Source of the DNA: Blastococcus sp. LR1
GTDB taxonomy: Bacteria; Actinomycetota; Actinomycetes; Mycobacteriales; Geodermatophilaceae
Direction: 5' to 3'
Length of the DNA: 64,000 bases
NCBI RefSeq assembly: GCF_020166105.1
Contig: NZ_JAIUJY010000002.1
Coordinates: 248,001 to 312,000, forward strand
Shown: positions 31,461-40,203 of the stretch, in pieces
Layout: each line of letters starts with the position of its first letter
Position numbering within the stretch: the first letter of the stretch is position 1
Made by a program: the position numbers and the translations under genes
The notes under the pieces: generated by a model
Seen by the model: the letters and a program-made list of their open reading frames with translations, nothing else
Databases searched by the model: none
Told to the model about the DNA's origin: nothing

Positions 31461-32302
31461 CGGCTCCGGTGCGCCCGCTGCCCTCCGGGGCCGGTTCGCG
31501 GACCCGCCGGCGCGCCGGCCTGGTCCTCCTCCTCACCCTGCTCGCGGTGTTCGCCGCGATGCTGCTGGCCGACCCCGCCTCGGCCGCCCCCGTCGCGCCG
31601 ACCGCGCCCGTCGCGCCGACCGCCCCGGCGGTCGACGGCAACGTGGACATCTCCATCGGCAACGGCTCGCCGTCGAGCTCCATCACGCTGATCCTGGCCA
31701 TCACTGTCCTGTCCGTGGCGCCCTCGGTGCTGCTGCTCGCCACCTCGTTCACCAAGATCATCGTGGTGCTCGGCCTCACCCGGAACGCGCTCGGCATGGC
31801 CACCTCGCCGCCGAACCAGGTGCTCACCGGGATCGCCCTGTTCCTCACGCTGTTCGTGATGGGCCCGGTGTTCTCCGACATCAACGAGGTCGCCGTCCAG
31901 CCCTACATGAGCGGGGCCATGTCGACGTCCCAGGCCTACGAGGCCGGCGTCGTGCCGCTGCGCGGGTTCCTCCTCGACAACACCCGCGAGGACGAGCTGA
32001 AGCTGATGATCGGCCTCTCCGGCGAAGAGGCACCCGAGGACGCCACCGCGGTCAGCATGACCACGCTCATCCCGGCGTTCGTCCTCTCGGAGCTCAAGAG
32101 CGCCTTCATCATCGGGCTGGTCATCTTCATCCCGTTCCTGGTGCTGGACATGCTCGTCAGCGCCGCCCTGATGGCCCTGGGCATGATGATGGTCCCGCCG
32201 ACCATCGTGTCGCTGCCCTTCAAGCTGCTGCTCTTCGTCGTCGTCGACGGCTGGGCGCTGATCACCACCGCACTGGTGGGTAGCTACGGGGGTACCGGCT
32301 GA
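31457..32302 (+). CDS. fliP: FliP, export-gate protein
   Basis: 281 aa. It has a signal peptide (RRRAGLVLLLTLLAVFAAML, ending DPASAA) and a short VAPTAP tandem repeat. Core motifs follow: VLLLATSFTKIIVVLGLTRN, PPNQVLTGIALFLTLFVMGP, and LIPAFVLSELKSAFIIGLVI. All are characteristic of FliP/SctR. Five copies with FliQ and FliR form the core of the export gate. The last base of its stop is shared with the fliQ start. Confidence 0.96.
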   Translation: MTAPVRPLPSGAGSRTRRRAGLVLLLTLLAVFAAMLLADPASAAPVAPTAPVAPTAPAVDGNVDISIGNGSPSSSITLILAITVLSVAPSVLLLATSFTKIIVVLGLTRNALGMATSPPNQVLTGIALFLTLFVMGPVFSDINEVAVQPYMSGAMSTSQAYEAGVVPLRGFLLDNTREDELKLMIGLSGEEAPEDATAVSMTTLIPAFVLSELKSAFIIGLVIFIPFLVLDMLVSAALMALGMMMVPPTIVSLPFKLLLFVVVDGWALITTALVGSYGGTG

Positions 32303-32577
32303 TGAGCGACGCCGACGTCACCGACATCGCGGCCCAGACCATGATGGTCGCCGCGAAGGTCGCCGCCCCGATCCTGCTGACCGCGCTCCTGGTCGGCTTC
32401 CTGATCTCGCTGTTCCAGGCGGCGACCCAGATCCAGGAGGCGACGCTCTCCTTCGTCCCCAAGATGATCGCCGTCTCCCTGGCCCTGCTGGTCACCGGGA
32501 ACTGGGTGCTCTCCGAGCTGGTCAGCTTCACCCAGACCCTGTTCGACCAGCTGCCGGCACTGCTCGACCGGACGTAG
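32302..32577 (+). CDS. fliQ: FliQ, export-gate protein
   Basis: 91 aa with two membrane segments (VAAPILLTALLVGFLISLFQ; IAVSLALLVTGNWVLSELVS) and the invariant FQAATQIQEATLSFVPKM motif between them. Standard length, directly after fliP. Confidence 0.95.
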   Translation: MSDADVTDIAAQTMMVAAKVAAPILLTALLVGFLISLFQAATQIQEATLSFVPKMIAVSLALLVTGNWVLSELVSFTQTLFDQLPALLDRT

Positions 32578-32582
32578 CCGCC

Positions 32583-33347
32583 ATGGACCTCTCGGTCCCG
32601 GCAGTCACGCTCGCGGCCCTTCTCCTCGGGACGGCGCGCGCCGCCGGTTTCGTCCTGATGGCGCCTCCCTTCAACTCCCGGGTCATCCCCGGTGCGGTCA
32701 AGGGCGCGCTCGCCCTGGCCCTGTCCGTGCTGCTCTCCACCCAGATCGCCCCCACGCTGCCGGAGCCCACCGCCGGCTTCCTGCTGGTCGCCACGGTCAC
32801 CGAGGTGGTCATCGGGGCGGCGCTCGGTTTCGTCGTCCAGGTGCTGTTCACCGCCGTGCAGATGGCCGGCGACATCCTCGACGTCGCCGGTGGTTTCTCG
32901 CTCCAGCCCGGCTACGACCCGATGGCGATGACCCAGAACAGCTCCCTGGGCAAGCTGCACTACATGCTGGCGAGCACGCTGCTGTTCACCAGCGGCGGGC
33001 ACCTGCTCATGGTCAAGGGCTTCGCGGCGTCCTACGAGGGCCTGCCGGTCGGCGCTGACGTGCCCGCCGACCAGATCGCGCAGGTCGTGATCACGGCCTT
33101 CTCGATGATGTTCCTCGCCGCGATCCAGATCGCCGGCCCGATGGTCGCCGTGCTGCTCCTGGCCGACGTCGCCCTCGCGCTGCTGAGCCGCGCCGCGCCC
33201 GCGCTCAACGTCTTCACCCTCGGCTTCCCGGTGAAGATCATGCTCACGCTCACCATGCTCGGCCTGACCTTCCCGCTGCTCCCGCCGGCCCTCGACGGCC
33301 TGCTCGAGCACGGCGCCCGCGCCATGACGTCCTTCGGCGTCGGCTGA
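32583..33347 (+). CDS. fliR: FliR, export-gate protein
   Basis: 254 aa with about six membrane segments. It shows the N-terminal RAAGFVLMAPPFNSRVIPGA motif and the inner part VGFSLQPGYDPMAMTQNSSL-like segment with the FliR ending PVKIMLTLTMLGLTFPLLPP. FliR caps the FliP5Q4R1 complex. It starts 5 bases after fliQ. Confidence 0.94.
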   Translation: MDLSVPAVTLAALLLGTARAAGFVLMAPPFNSRVIPGAVKGALALALSVLLSTQIAPTLPEPTAGFLLVATVTEVVIGAALGFVVQVLFTAVQMAGDILDVAGGFSLQPGYDPMAMTQNSSLGKLHYMLASTLLFTSGGHLLMVKGFAASYEGLPVGADVPADQIAQVVITAFSMMFLAAIQIAGPMVAVLLLADVALALLSRAAPALNVFTLGFPVKIMLTLTMLGLTFPLLPPALDGLLEHGARAMTSFGVG

Positions 33348-33369
33348 TGACCCAGCTGATGGAGGCCTG

Positions 33370-34518
33370 ATGGCCAAGGACGGCCCGGGCGGTGAGAAGA
33401 CAGAAGCGCCAACTCCCCAGCGCCTGAAGAAGGCGCGCAAGGAAGGCCAGATCCCACGGACCCAGGAACTGGGCACGTGGCTCGGCGTCGCGGCGGCCAG
33501 CGCGCTGCTGCCGATCATGGTGGGCAACGCCTTCGAGGCGGTCCAGGAGCTGTTCGTGCACGTGGGCACGGCGGTGAAGACCCCCGAGGTCGAGACCGTG
33601 ACCACCTTGCTGGGGACCGCGCTGAAGCTGTTCCTGACCACGCTGCTGCCGACCGCCCTCGCGCTGCTGGTCGTGGGTGTGGCGGCCTCGGCGGCCCAGG
33701 GCGGCGTGCACTTCGCCACCAAGCCGATCAAGCCGACGCTGAAGAAGTTCAACCCGCTGCCCGGCCTGAAGCGCATGTTCGGCACCCAGGGTCTCTGGGA
33801 GACCAGCAAGGCGCTGATCAAGACGGCGGCGCTGCTGACCGTCGTCCTCATCACCAGCGACCGGGCCCAGGCGCTGGTCGCGGCCTCCGGCGCGCTGCCC
33901 CTGTCGGCCGTCGCGGCCACCTTCGCCGACTCCGCCGTCCTGATGTTCCGCGTCGTGGCCGTGACCGGCCTCGTCCTCGCCGTCGCCGACTACATCGTCG
34001 TCCGCAAGAAGATGATGAAGCAGCTGAAGATGAGCAAGTACGAGATCACCCAGGAGCACAAGCAGGCCGAGGGTGACCCGTACATGAAGGCGCACCGCCG
34101 CGGGATCCAGATGTCGATGTCGCGCAACCGCATGATGGCCGAGGTGGCCGAGGCCGACGTGCTGCTGGTCAACCCCACCCACGTCGCCGTCGCGCTGAAG
34201 TACGAGGCCGCGAAGGGCGCTCCCCGGGTGGTCGCGAAGGGCGCCGGCGAGGTCGCCGCCAAGCTGCGCGAGCGCGCCGCCGAGGCCCGCGTCCCGCTGG
34301 TGCAGGACATCCCGCTCGCCCGTGCGCTGCACGCCTCCTGCGAGATCGGCCAGGAGGTGCCGCCGCAGCTGTTCAACGCCGTCGCCCGCGTGCTCGCCTT
34401 CGTCATGCACCTCGGCACGCGCGGGGTGAAGGGCGGCTTCCACCGGCCGGGCTTCGAGGCGCCCGACGTGGCGGACCTGCCCAAGGCCGGACGCCGCCGG
34501 GCCCCCACCGCCGCCTGA
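33370..34518 (+). CDS. flhB: FlhB, export substrate-specificity switch
   Basis: 382 aa. The N-terminus GEKTEAPTPQRLKKARKEGQ is classical. Four membrane segments lie between about residues 35 and 210. The self-cleaving NPTH motif is at 268-271, followed by VAVALKYEAAKGAPRVVAKG. FlhB cuts itself at Asn-Pro and, with FliK, changes export from rod/hook to filament proteins. The last gene of the fliM operon; a 61-bp repeat starts two bases after its stop. Confidence 0.96.
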   Translation: MAKDGPGGEKTEAPTPQRLKKARKEGQIPRTQELGTWLGVAAASALLPIMVGNAFEAVQELFVHVGTAVKTPEVETVTTLLGTALKLFLTTLLPTALALLVVGVAASAAQGGVHFATKPIKPTLKKFNPLPGLKRMFGTQGLWETSKALIKTAALLTVVLITSDRAQALVAASGALPLSAVAATFADSAVLMFRVVAVTGLVLAVADYIVVRKKMMKQLKMSKYEITQEHKQAEGDPYMKAHRRGIQMSMSRNRMMAEVAEADVLLVNPTHVAVALKYEAAKGAPRVVAKGAGEVAAKLRERAAEARVPLVQDIPLARALHASCEIGQEVPPQLFNAVARVLAFVMHLGTRGVKGGFHRPGFEAPDVADLPKAGRRRAPTAA

Positions 34519-34520
34519 CG

Positions 34521-34581
34521 AAGGACCCCTCTGCCCCCAGCCGCTCGCAGGCTCGCGTCCGGATCCTGCAGAGGGGCCGTT
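34521..34581 (+). repeat. 61-bp intergenic repeat, copy 2 (after flhB)
   Basis: Same length and position as the copy after flgE (26355-26415). The shared core is CTCGCAGGCTC or TTCGCAGGCTC, with AAGGACC at the start and GGCCGTT at the end. The outer stem here is CCCCTCTGC with GCAGAGGGG, so bases that changed on one side are compensated on the other. Confidence 0.75.
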
Positions 34582-34583
34582 GG

Positions 34584-34611
34584 TACCACCGCCTCCTCGG
34601 CCTGCCGATGA
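34584..34611 (+). promoter_or_regulatory. Sigma-28-type promoter of flhA-flhF-orf89
   Basis: The -10 element GCCGATGA (34604-34611) is identical to those of flgB, flbD and fliM. The -35 position holds TACCA, a poor match to TCAAG. It follows the 61-bp repeat by two bases and precedes the flhA GTG by 42 bases. Probably real but weaker, or helped by an activator. Confidence 0.55.
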
Positions 34612-34653
34612 AGCAGGGGTGAGTCAGCCGTCGTCAGCGCCCGGAGCGGGCCA

Positions 34654-36699
34654 GTGAAGGGGCTGGGCAAGGCCGCCGTCCCGATCGGCGTCGTCGCCAT
34701 CGTGCTCATGCTGGTGGTGCCGCTGCCCGCGGCGATGATGGACCTGCTGATCGGCGTCAACCTCGCCGTCTCACTGCTGGTCCTGCTGGTGTCGATGCAG
34801 ATCAAGAAGCCGCTGGACTTCGCGGTCTTCCCCTCGCTGCTGCTCGTCGCGACGCTGTTCCGGCTGTCGCTGAACGTCAGCTCGACCCGCCTGGTGCTCA
34901 CCGACGGCTACGCCGGCAAGGTGATCGAGGCCTTCGGCCACATCGTCATCGGCGGCTCGCTGATCGTCGGCATGGTCATCTTCCTGATCCTGACCATCGT
35001 GCAGTTCGTGGTCATCACCAACGGTGCCGGCCGCGTCGCCGAGGTCGGCGCCCGCTTCACCCTCGACGCCATGCCCGGCAAGCAGATGGCGATCGACGCC
35101 GACCTGAACGCCGGCCTGATCAACGAGAAGCAGGCCCGCAAGCGCCGCCAGGAGGTCACCGCCGAGGCCGACTTCTACGGCTCGATGGACGGTGCGTCCA
35201 AGTTCGTCAAGGGCGACGCCATCGCCGGCATCGTCGTCACGCTGGTCAACCTCATCGGTGGCTTCGCGATCGGCGTCATGCAGCGGGGCATGGCCCCCGG
35301 CGAGGCGGTCTCCACCTTCTCGCTGCTGACCGTCGGCGACGGCCTGGTCTCGATGATCCCGGCCCTGCTGATGTCCACCGCGACCGGCATCATCGTCACG
35401 CGCTCGGCCACCGAGGGCGACATGGGCACGGACCTGATCGCCCAGCTGGGCCGGTTCAAGCAGTCGGTGCGCATCGCCGGCGGCGCCGCCCTGGCCCTCT
35501 GCCTCATCCCGGGCCTGCCGAAGCTCCCCTTCCTGCTCGTGGGCGGGCTGTTCCTCTTCCTCGCGACCCGGATGACCGACGTCGAGGAGGTCGACGAGGA
35601 GGCCGAGGCCGCCGCCGAGGCCGCCGAGAACGAACCGGCCCCGGACTCCCCCGAGGCGATCGCCGAGAAGATGCGCGTCGATCCCCTCGAGCTCGAGGTC
35701 GCCTTCGACCTGGTCGAGCTGGTCGACACCACCCGCGGCGGCGACCTGCTCGACCGCGTGAAGGCCCTGCGGCGGAAGGTGGCGATGGAGACCGGTCTGG
35801 TCATCCCGCTCGTCCGCACCCGCGACAACCTCGACCTCCCCTCCTCCCAGTACGTCATCTGGCTCAACGGCGTCCCCGTCGCCAAGGGCATCTCCCCGTC
35901 CGGGACCGTCCTGGCCATCGGCGACGCGCTCGACGGCCTGCCCGGCAAGCCGACCCGCGAGCCGGTGTTCGGCCTGGCCGCCAAGTGGGTTCCCTCGGAG
36001 CTCCAGCGGGCCGCCGAGATGGCCGGCGCCACCGTCGTCGACCGGTCCTCGGTCATCACCACGCACCTGGCCGAGGTCGTCCGGCAGAACGCCCCCGACC
36101 TGCTCGGCCGGGAGGACGTGCGGCTCCTCGTGGAGATGGTGCGCCGCTCGCACCCCATCGTCGTCGAGGAGATGACGCCCACTCTGCTCACCCTGGGAGA
36201 GGTGCAACGCGTGTTGCACGCGTTGCTCGGTGAAGGTGTGTCGATCCGGGACCTGGTCCGCATCTTCGAGGCACTCTCTGTACGTGCGAAGCAGTCGACC
36301 GAACTCGACGGTCTGGTCGAGGCGGCTCGCGCGGCGCTGGGCTCGGCGATCAGCCAGCCCTACGTCACCCCGGACGAGCGACTGCACGTCTTCACCCTCG
36401 AGCCCGGCTTCGAGCAGCGACTGCTGGAAGCGGTCCGCCAGACCGACATGGGGGCAGTCCTCGCCCTCGACGCCGGCGCGGTCGACGCCCTGGTCAGCGG
36501 CTGCAGCGGAATGCTCGAGGACGCCGAGCGGTCCGGCCTCTCGCCGGTCCTCGTCTGCTCGCCGCAGGTCCGCCCGGCCCTGTCGCGCCTGATGCGCCAG
36601 ATTCTTCCCCGGCTGCCCGTCATCTCCTACGCGGAGGTGTCCCGGACAGCGCAGATCGAGTCGCTGGGAGTGGTGAGCGGTGCCGTTGCGATCCGTTGA
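34654..36699 (+). CDS. flhA: FlhA, export-gate protein
   Basis: 681 aa from the GTG at 34654 (CCGGAGCGGGCCA upstream). Eight membrane segments occupy about residues 8-310. The FHIPEP-type signature appears as NGAGRVAEVGARFTLDAMPG KQ, and the cytoplasmic linker follows (VDEEAEAAAEAAENEPAPDS). The C-terminal domain (EEMTPTLLTLGEVQRVLHAL; GVSIRDLVRIFEALSVRAKQ) receives chaperone-substrate complexes from FlgN, FliS and FliT. The 3' end overlaps the FlhF-like gene by 20 bases. Confidence 0.96.
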   Translation: MKGLGKAAVPIGVVAIVLMLVVPLPAAMMDLLIGVNLAVSLLVLLVSMQIKKPLDFAVFPSLLLVATLFRLSLNVSSTRLVLTDGYAGKVIEAFGHIVIGGSLIVGMVIFLILTIVQFVVITNGAGRVAEVGARFTLDAMPGKQMAIDADLNAGLINEKQARKRRQEVTAEADFYGSMDGASKFVKGDAIAGIVVTLVNLIGGFAIGVMQRGMAPGEAVSTFSLLTVGDGLVSMIPALLMSTATGIIVTRSATEGDMGTDLIAQLGRFKQSVRIAGGAALALCLIPGLPKLPFLLVGGLFLFLATRMTDVEEVDEEAEAAAEAAENEPAPDSPEAIAEKMRVDPLELEVAFDLVELVDTTRGGDLLDRVKALRRKVAMETGLVIPLVRTRDNLDLPSSQYVIWLNGVPVAKGISPSGTVLAIGDALDGLPGKPTREPVFGLAAKWVPSELQRAAEMAGATVVDRSSVITTHLAEVVRQNAPDLLGREDVRLLVEMVRRSHPIVVEEMTPTLLTLGEVQRVLHALLGEGVSIRDLVRIFEALSVRAKQSTELDGLVEAARAALGSAISQPYVTPDERLHVFTLEPGFEQRLLEAVRQTDMGAVLALDAGAVDALVSGCSGMLEDAERSGLSPVLVCSPQVRPALSRLMRQILPRLPVISYAEVSRTAQIESLGVVSGAVAIR

Positions 36700-39600
36700 G
36701 GCCGCCACCCGTGACGACGCCATCGCCGCGGCGCGGGAGCAGTTCGGTCCCCACGCACGCGTGGTCGGCGTCCGCCGGGTGCGTTCCGGTGGGGTGCTCG
36801 GGTTCTTCACGACCGAGCGCTACGTCGCCGAGGTGGCCGACCAGTTCGTCCGCCCCGGTGTGCCGACGCCGTCGACCGGCTCCTCGCCGGCCGCTCCCGT
36901 CAGCTCGTTCGACTCCCCCCTGGCCTCCGCGACGCCCGCTCGTGCGCGGGCTGCCGCCCCCGCCCGCAACGGGGCTGCCGCCTGGGCCGCCGAGGCCGCA
37001 CGCTCCGGCGACGCCGTCCGCGGGCCGGCGACCGGTCCCCGCCCGGTCTCCTCCGCAGCTCCCGACCACGACCGGCTCGACGAGCTGGCCGGGCTGCTCG
37101 GTGGGCTCCCTGCCGCCGCTCCGCGCACGCCGACGACGTCGTCCTCGCCGTCGCCCGCGCCCTCGTTCTCCGGCGGCCCCTCGTTCTCCGGCGGGTCCCC
37201 GGCCTCGTCGGGTTCCTCGTTCTCCGGCAGTTCCTCCTTCTCGTCCGGGTCCACGTTCTCCGGCGGCTCCTCGGCCTCCCGCACGGCAGCCGCCGCGAGC
37301 AGGCCGGCCGCCGAGCCCCCGGTGGCGAGCGGAACGCCCCGCGCCACCTTCCCGCGGGCGACCGCGACCAAGAGCTCCCGCACTGCTCCGCCCGCGCCGA
37401 CCGAGGAGAGCGCCCCCGTCGTCTCCCCGTTCGCCGCGGCTCTCGACTCGGCCGGCGCCCCCTCGCCGTTCACCGCCGCGCTCGCCCGCATGGTGTCCAG
37501 CGATCGCGAGGTGCGGCAGGCGGTCGCCCAGGCCCTGGAGGAGCCGGGGATCCCGGCCCTCGAGGAGCCGCCGCCCTCGGCGCCGGAGCCGGCGGCCCGC
37601 AGCGCCGAGCACCTGGTGGACGTGCCGGACACCCCGGCACCCCGGCCGTCACTCGCCGCGGCCATCCGTTCAGCAGATTCATCGACGCGGTCCCGGACCG
37701 TGCACCAGGAGGAGATCACCGTGGGAGAACAGGTCGTCACGGCGCCCTCCACCAGCCCGTCCGCTCCCGTCGTCCCGACCTGGGCCGCCGAGGAGGAGGT
37801 CGCCGTTCCGGCGTCGTCCTCCCGCCAGGAGGAGATCGCCGAGACCCTGCGCGCGGCACTCGCCCAGGGGCACTCGGACGAGGCCCTCGCCGGGATCCTG
37901 CGCAAGATGCTGGCCGGCAACTCCCCGCAGGAGGTCCTCGTCGAGCCCGCCGCCGTCGGGGCCGCCACGGTCGAGCCCGCCGCGGTCGTCGTCGAGACGC
38001 CCGTCGCCGAGGTCGCGGACGAGCTGCCGGTCCTGGCCGAGATCCCGGCCGACGTCCCGGCTCCGGTCGAGGCCCCGATCGAGGTCTTCGCCCCTGCCGA
38101 GCAGGTGGCCGCCCTCCCCGAGCCCGCTCCCGCCGCGCCCGTCTCGTGGGCCCCCGCCGCAGCCGTCGCCTCGCCTGCGGTGTTCCCGCCCGTCGTTCCC
38201 GTGTCCGCGCCGGCCTGGGACCTCGTCTCCTCGAACCACTCGCTCTTCGGCCCGCCGGCCCCCGCGACGGGCGGCACCGGGCTGGGCTGGGACGCCCCCG
38301 CCCCCCGCGTGGCCGACACCCCGCTGTGGGGCGAGCCCGCCACGGCAGCCGCTCCGGCCACCGGCAGCGACTCCCCCATCTGGGCCGAGGTCGTCCTCAG
38401 CGACCCCGCGCCCGCGCCCGTCGCCGAGTCGTCGACGGTCGAGCCGATGCCGGCTGCGGCCCTCTTCGAGACGGCCGAGACGCCTGCTCCCGTCGTCGAG
38501 ACCCCTCGCGAGGAGCCGATCCTCCCGGTCCTCGACGTGGAGCCGGTCGCAGCCGTCGCGGTTCCGTCCGCCGAGGCCACGCCCGCCCCCGTCGTGGAGC
38601 AGCCCGCTCCCCTGGCCGCCGAGGCCGAGGGCACCCGGGAGCTCGTGGCGGAGACCATCGCCGAGGAGGCCGGCGAGCTCGCTCCCCTGCTGGCCCGCAC
38701 GGCCAGCGACCCCGCCCCCCTGGGCATGTCGATGGACGCCACGACCGTGATGCCGCGGATCTCCATGCTGCCCTCGCGCTCCGGGTCCCGTGGCCGCGGT
38801 CTGCCGCCGGTCCCGCCGTCGACGGGCCGCCCTCCCGTTCCCCCGTCGCGGTCGGCCCGGACCGAGACGCCCGAGCCGGCCGACGTCGAGGACGCCGACA
38901 CCACCCCTGCCGCCGCGCCGCAGGCCCGCGCCCCTCGCGCTCCCCGCGCGCTGGCGACGGTCACCCGCCTGCCGGTGGCCCCGCTCATGGCCGGCCCGGA
39001 CGTGCTCGACATGCACGAGCTGGACGACGAGGCGGACGACGCCGCGACGACCGCGGCGCAGCAGGCCGCCACCGAGGTCACCACCCGCCTGACCGGCCTC
39101 GGCCTCCCCGAGCAGCTGCTCGGCCCCGACTTCGCCGACGCCCTGTCCGCCTCCGGTACGTACGCGGCGCTGACTCGGGCGCTCGCGCGGAACCTCCCCG
39201 AGGTCCCGGCGATGCCGTCGGGTCCCGGAGAGGTCCTGTTCGTGGTGGGTCCGGGCCTGGAGACCCTGCGCGCCGCGCAGTCCCTGGCCGCCACCCTCCG
39301 GCTCGACCGCGACCGGGTGCAGTGGGCGACCCGTGGCGACCTCGCCGGCCTCGCACCCCAGGCCAGCCGGGTCACCACGATCGACGCCGCCGTCGACCGC
39401 CGTCAGGAGGCTGCCGAGAGCAGCACGCTGACCATCGTCGCCGTCGACGCCCCGCTGCGCGCCGACACCTACTGGATGTCCCGGATGCTGGAGATCTGGG
39501 CGCCGGCCGCGGTCTGGGCCGTCGTCGAGGCCACCCGCAAGCCCGAGGACGTCGAGGCGTGGCTCGACGGACTGGTCCGGGTGGACGCGCTCGCGGTCCA

Positions 39601-39739
39601 GGACACCGACCTCAGCGCCGACCCGGCCGCGGTCCTCCGCCGGCTCACCCTGCCCGTGGCCCTCCTCGACGGCGTCCGGGCGACCCCCCACCGCTGGGCC
39701 TCGCTGCTCTGCGAGCGTCTGGAGAGCCCACAGGCATGA
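36680..39739 (+). CDS. flhF: Giant FlhF-like protein with a degenerate SRP-GTPase domain
   Basis: 1019 aa from the GTG at 36680, more than twice the usual FlhF length. Residues 1-55 (AATRDDAIAAAREQFGPHAR; VVGVRRVRSGGVLGFFTTER) match the FlhF N-terminus. Residues 60-780 are Ala/Pro/Ser/Glu low complexity with one helical island (EIAETLRAALAQGHSDEALA). Residues about 849-1019 follow the FlhF NG-domain order, but the P-loop is GPGLETLR instead of GxxGxGKT, and the VDTAG and TKxD motifs are also lost. It probably does not bind GTP in the normal way. FlhF normally sets flagellar placement, and flhA-flhF order supports the assignment. Confidence 0.75.
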   Translation: MPLRSVEAATRDDAIAAAREQFGPHARVVGVRRVRSGGVLGFFTTERYVAEVADQFVRPGVPTPSTGSSPAAPVSSFDSPLASATPARARAAAPARNGAAAWAAEAARSGDAVRGPATGPRPVSSAAPDHDRLDELAGLLGGLPAAAPRTPTTSSSPSPAPSFSGGPSFSGGSPASSGSSFSGSSSFSSGSTFSGGSSASRTAAAASRPAAEPPVASGTPRATFPRATATKSSRTAPPAPTEESAPVVSPFAAALDSAGAPSPFTAALARMVSSDREVRQAVAQALEEPGIPALEEPPPSAPEPAARSAEHLVDVPDTPAPRPSLAAAIRSADSSTRSRTVHQEEITVGEQVVTAPSTSPSAPVVPTWAAEEEVAVPASSSRQEEIAETLRAALAQGHSDEALAGILRKMLAGNSPQEVLVEPAAVGAATVEPAAVVVETPVAEVADELPVLAEIPADVPAPVEAPIEVFAPAEQVAALPEPAPAAPVSWAPAAAVASPAVFPPVVPVSAPAWDLVSSNHSLFGPPAPATGGTGLGWDAPAPRVADTPLWGEPATAAAPATGSDSPIWAEVVLSDPAPAPVAESSTVEPMPAAALFETAETPAPVVETPREEPILPVLDVEPVAAVAVPSAEATPAPVVEQPAPLAAEAEGTRELVAETIAEEAGELAPLLARTASDPAPLGMSMDATTVMPRISMLPSRSGSRGRGLPPVPPSTGRPPVPPSRSARTETPEPADVEDADTTPAAAPQARAPRAPRALATVTRLPVAPLMAGPDVLDMHELDDEADDAATTAAQQAATEVTTRLTGLGLPEQLLGPDFADALSASGTYAALTRALARNLPEVPAMPSGPGEVLFVVGPGLETLRAAQSLAATLRLDRDRVQWATRGDLAGLAPQASRVTTIDAAVDRRQEAAESSTLTIVAVDAPLRADTYWMSRMLEIWAPAAVWAVVEATRKPEDVEAWLDGLVRVDALAVQDTDLSADPAAVLRRLTLPVALLDGVRATPHRWASLLCERLESPQA

Positions 39740-40005
39740 GCCCGCTGCGCTGGGACGTGCTGCTCGTCGGGTTGGTGCTGGCCCTGCCGGTGCTGGCGCT
39801 CGGACTGCGCGGGGACTTCACCACCGAGGAGATGGTGAGCAGGCTCCCCTGGTGCCTGCTCGCGGGATGGGCCGCCGTCGCGCTGGTGCGCGCCGTCTTC
39901 GCCCCGCCGAAGCCGGCCCCGGAGCCGAAGCGTCGTCCGGCGAAGCGGCCGGTTCCCGCTGCCGCCGAGGAGATCGAGGACGACGAGGAGTCGGCCGCCG
40001 CCTGA
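39736..40005 (+). CDS. Small two-segment membrane protein ending the flagellar locus
   Basis: 89 aa from the ATG at 39736 (ATGA overlap with the FlhF-like gene). Two membrane segments (DVLLVGLVLALPVLALGLRG; LPWCLLAGWAAVALVRAVFA) are followed by a Lys/Pro-rich and then acidic tail (PKRRPAKRPVPAAAEEIEDD). No family recognised. Tight coupling to the FlhF-like gene suggests a membrane partner of that protein; no flhG/parA-type gene is seen. Inference from position. Confidence 0.7.
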   Translation: MSPLRWDVLLVGLVLALPVLALGLRGDFTTEEMVSRLPWCLLAGWAAVALVRAVFAPPKPAPEPKRRPAKRPVPAAAEEIEDDEESAAA

Positions 40006-40203
40006 CCCGCTCCGGCCGCCCCCACCCTCGCCCCGCGCCCCGCCCTCGGCTCCGCTCTGGCCACCGAACTCGCGGTGTGGCCACGCTGCAGCGTCGGCTG
40101 AGCGGGAGCTGCGGCACAGAGCAGCCGTCCACAGGGGCCGGGGCTGTCCACCGAGGTGTCCCGCCGGTGGCCGCTCGGCCCGCGCACGCCCGACGGTGGG
40201 CGC

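Noticed and set aside
36820-39378. 852-aa minus-strand open frame inside the FlhF-like gene
   Set aside because: Antisense to the long disordered linker; no ribosome site or domain. The plus frame has the FlhF ends and the ATGA coupling.
40006-40203. Cassette repeats around the second DUF559 gene
   Set aside because: The GTCCTGGCTCACC unit is absent; only an imperfect TGGCCACCG / CGGTGTGGCCA pair is seen on one side.
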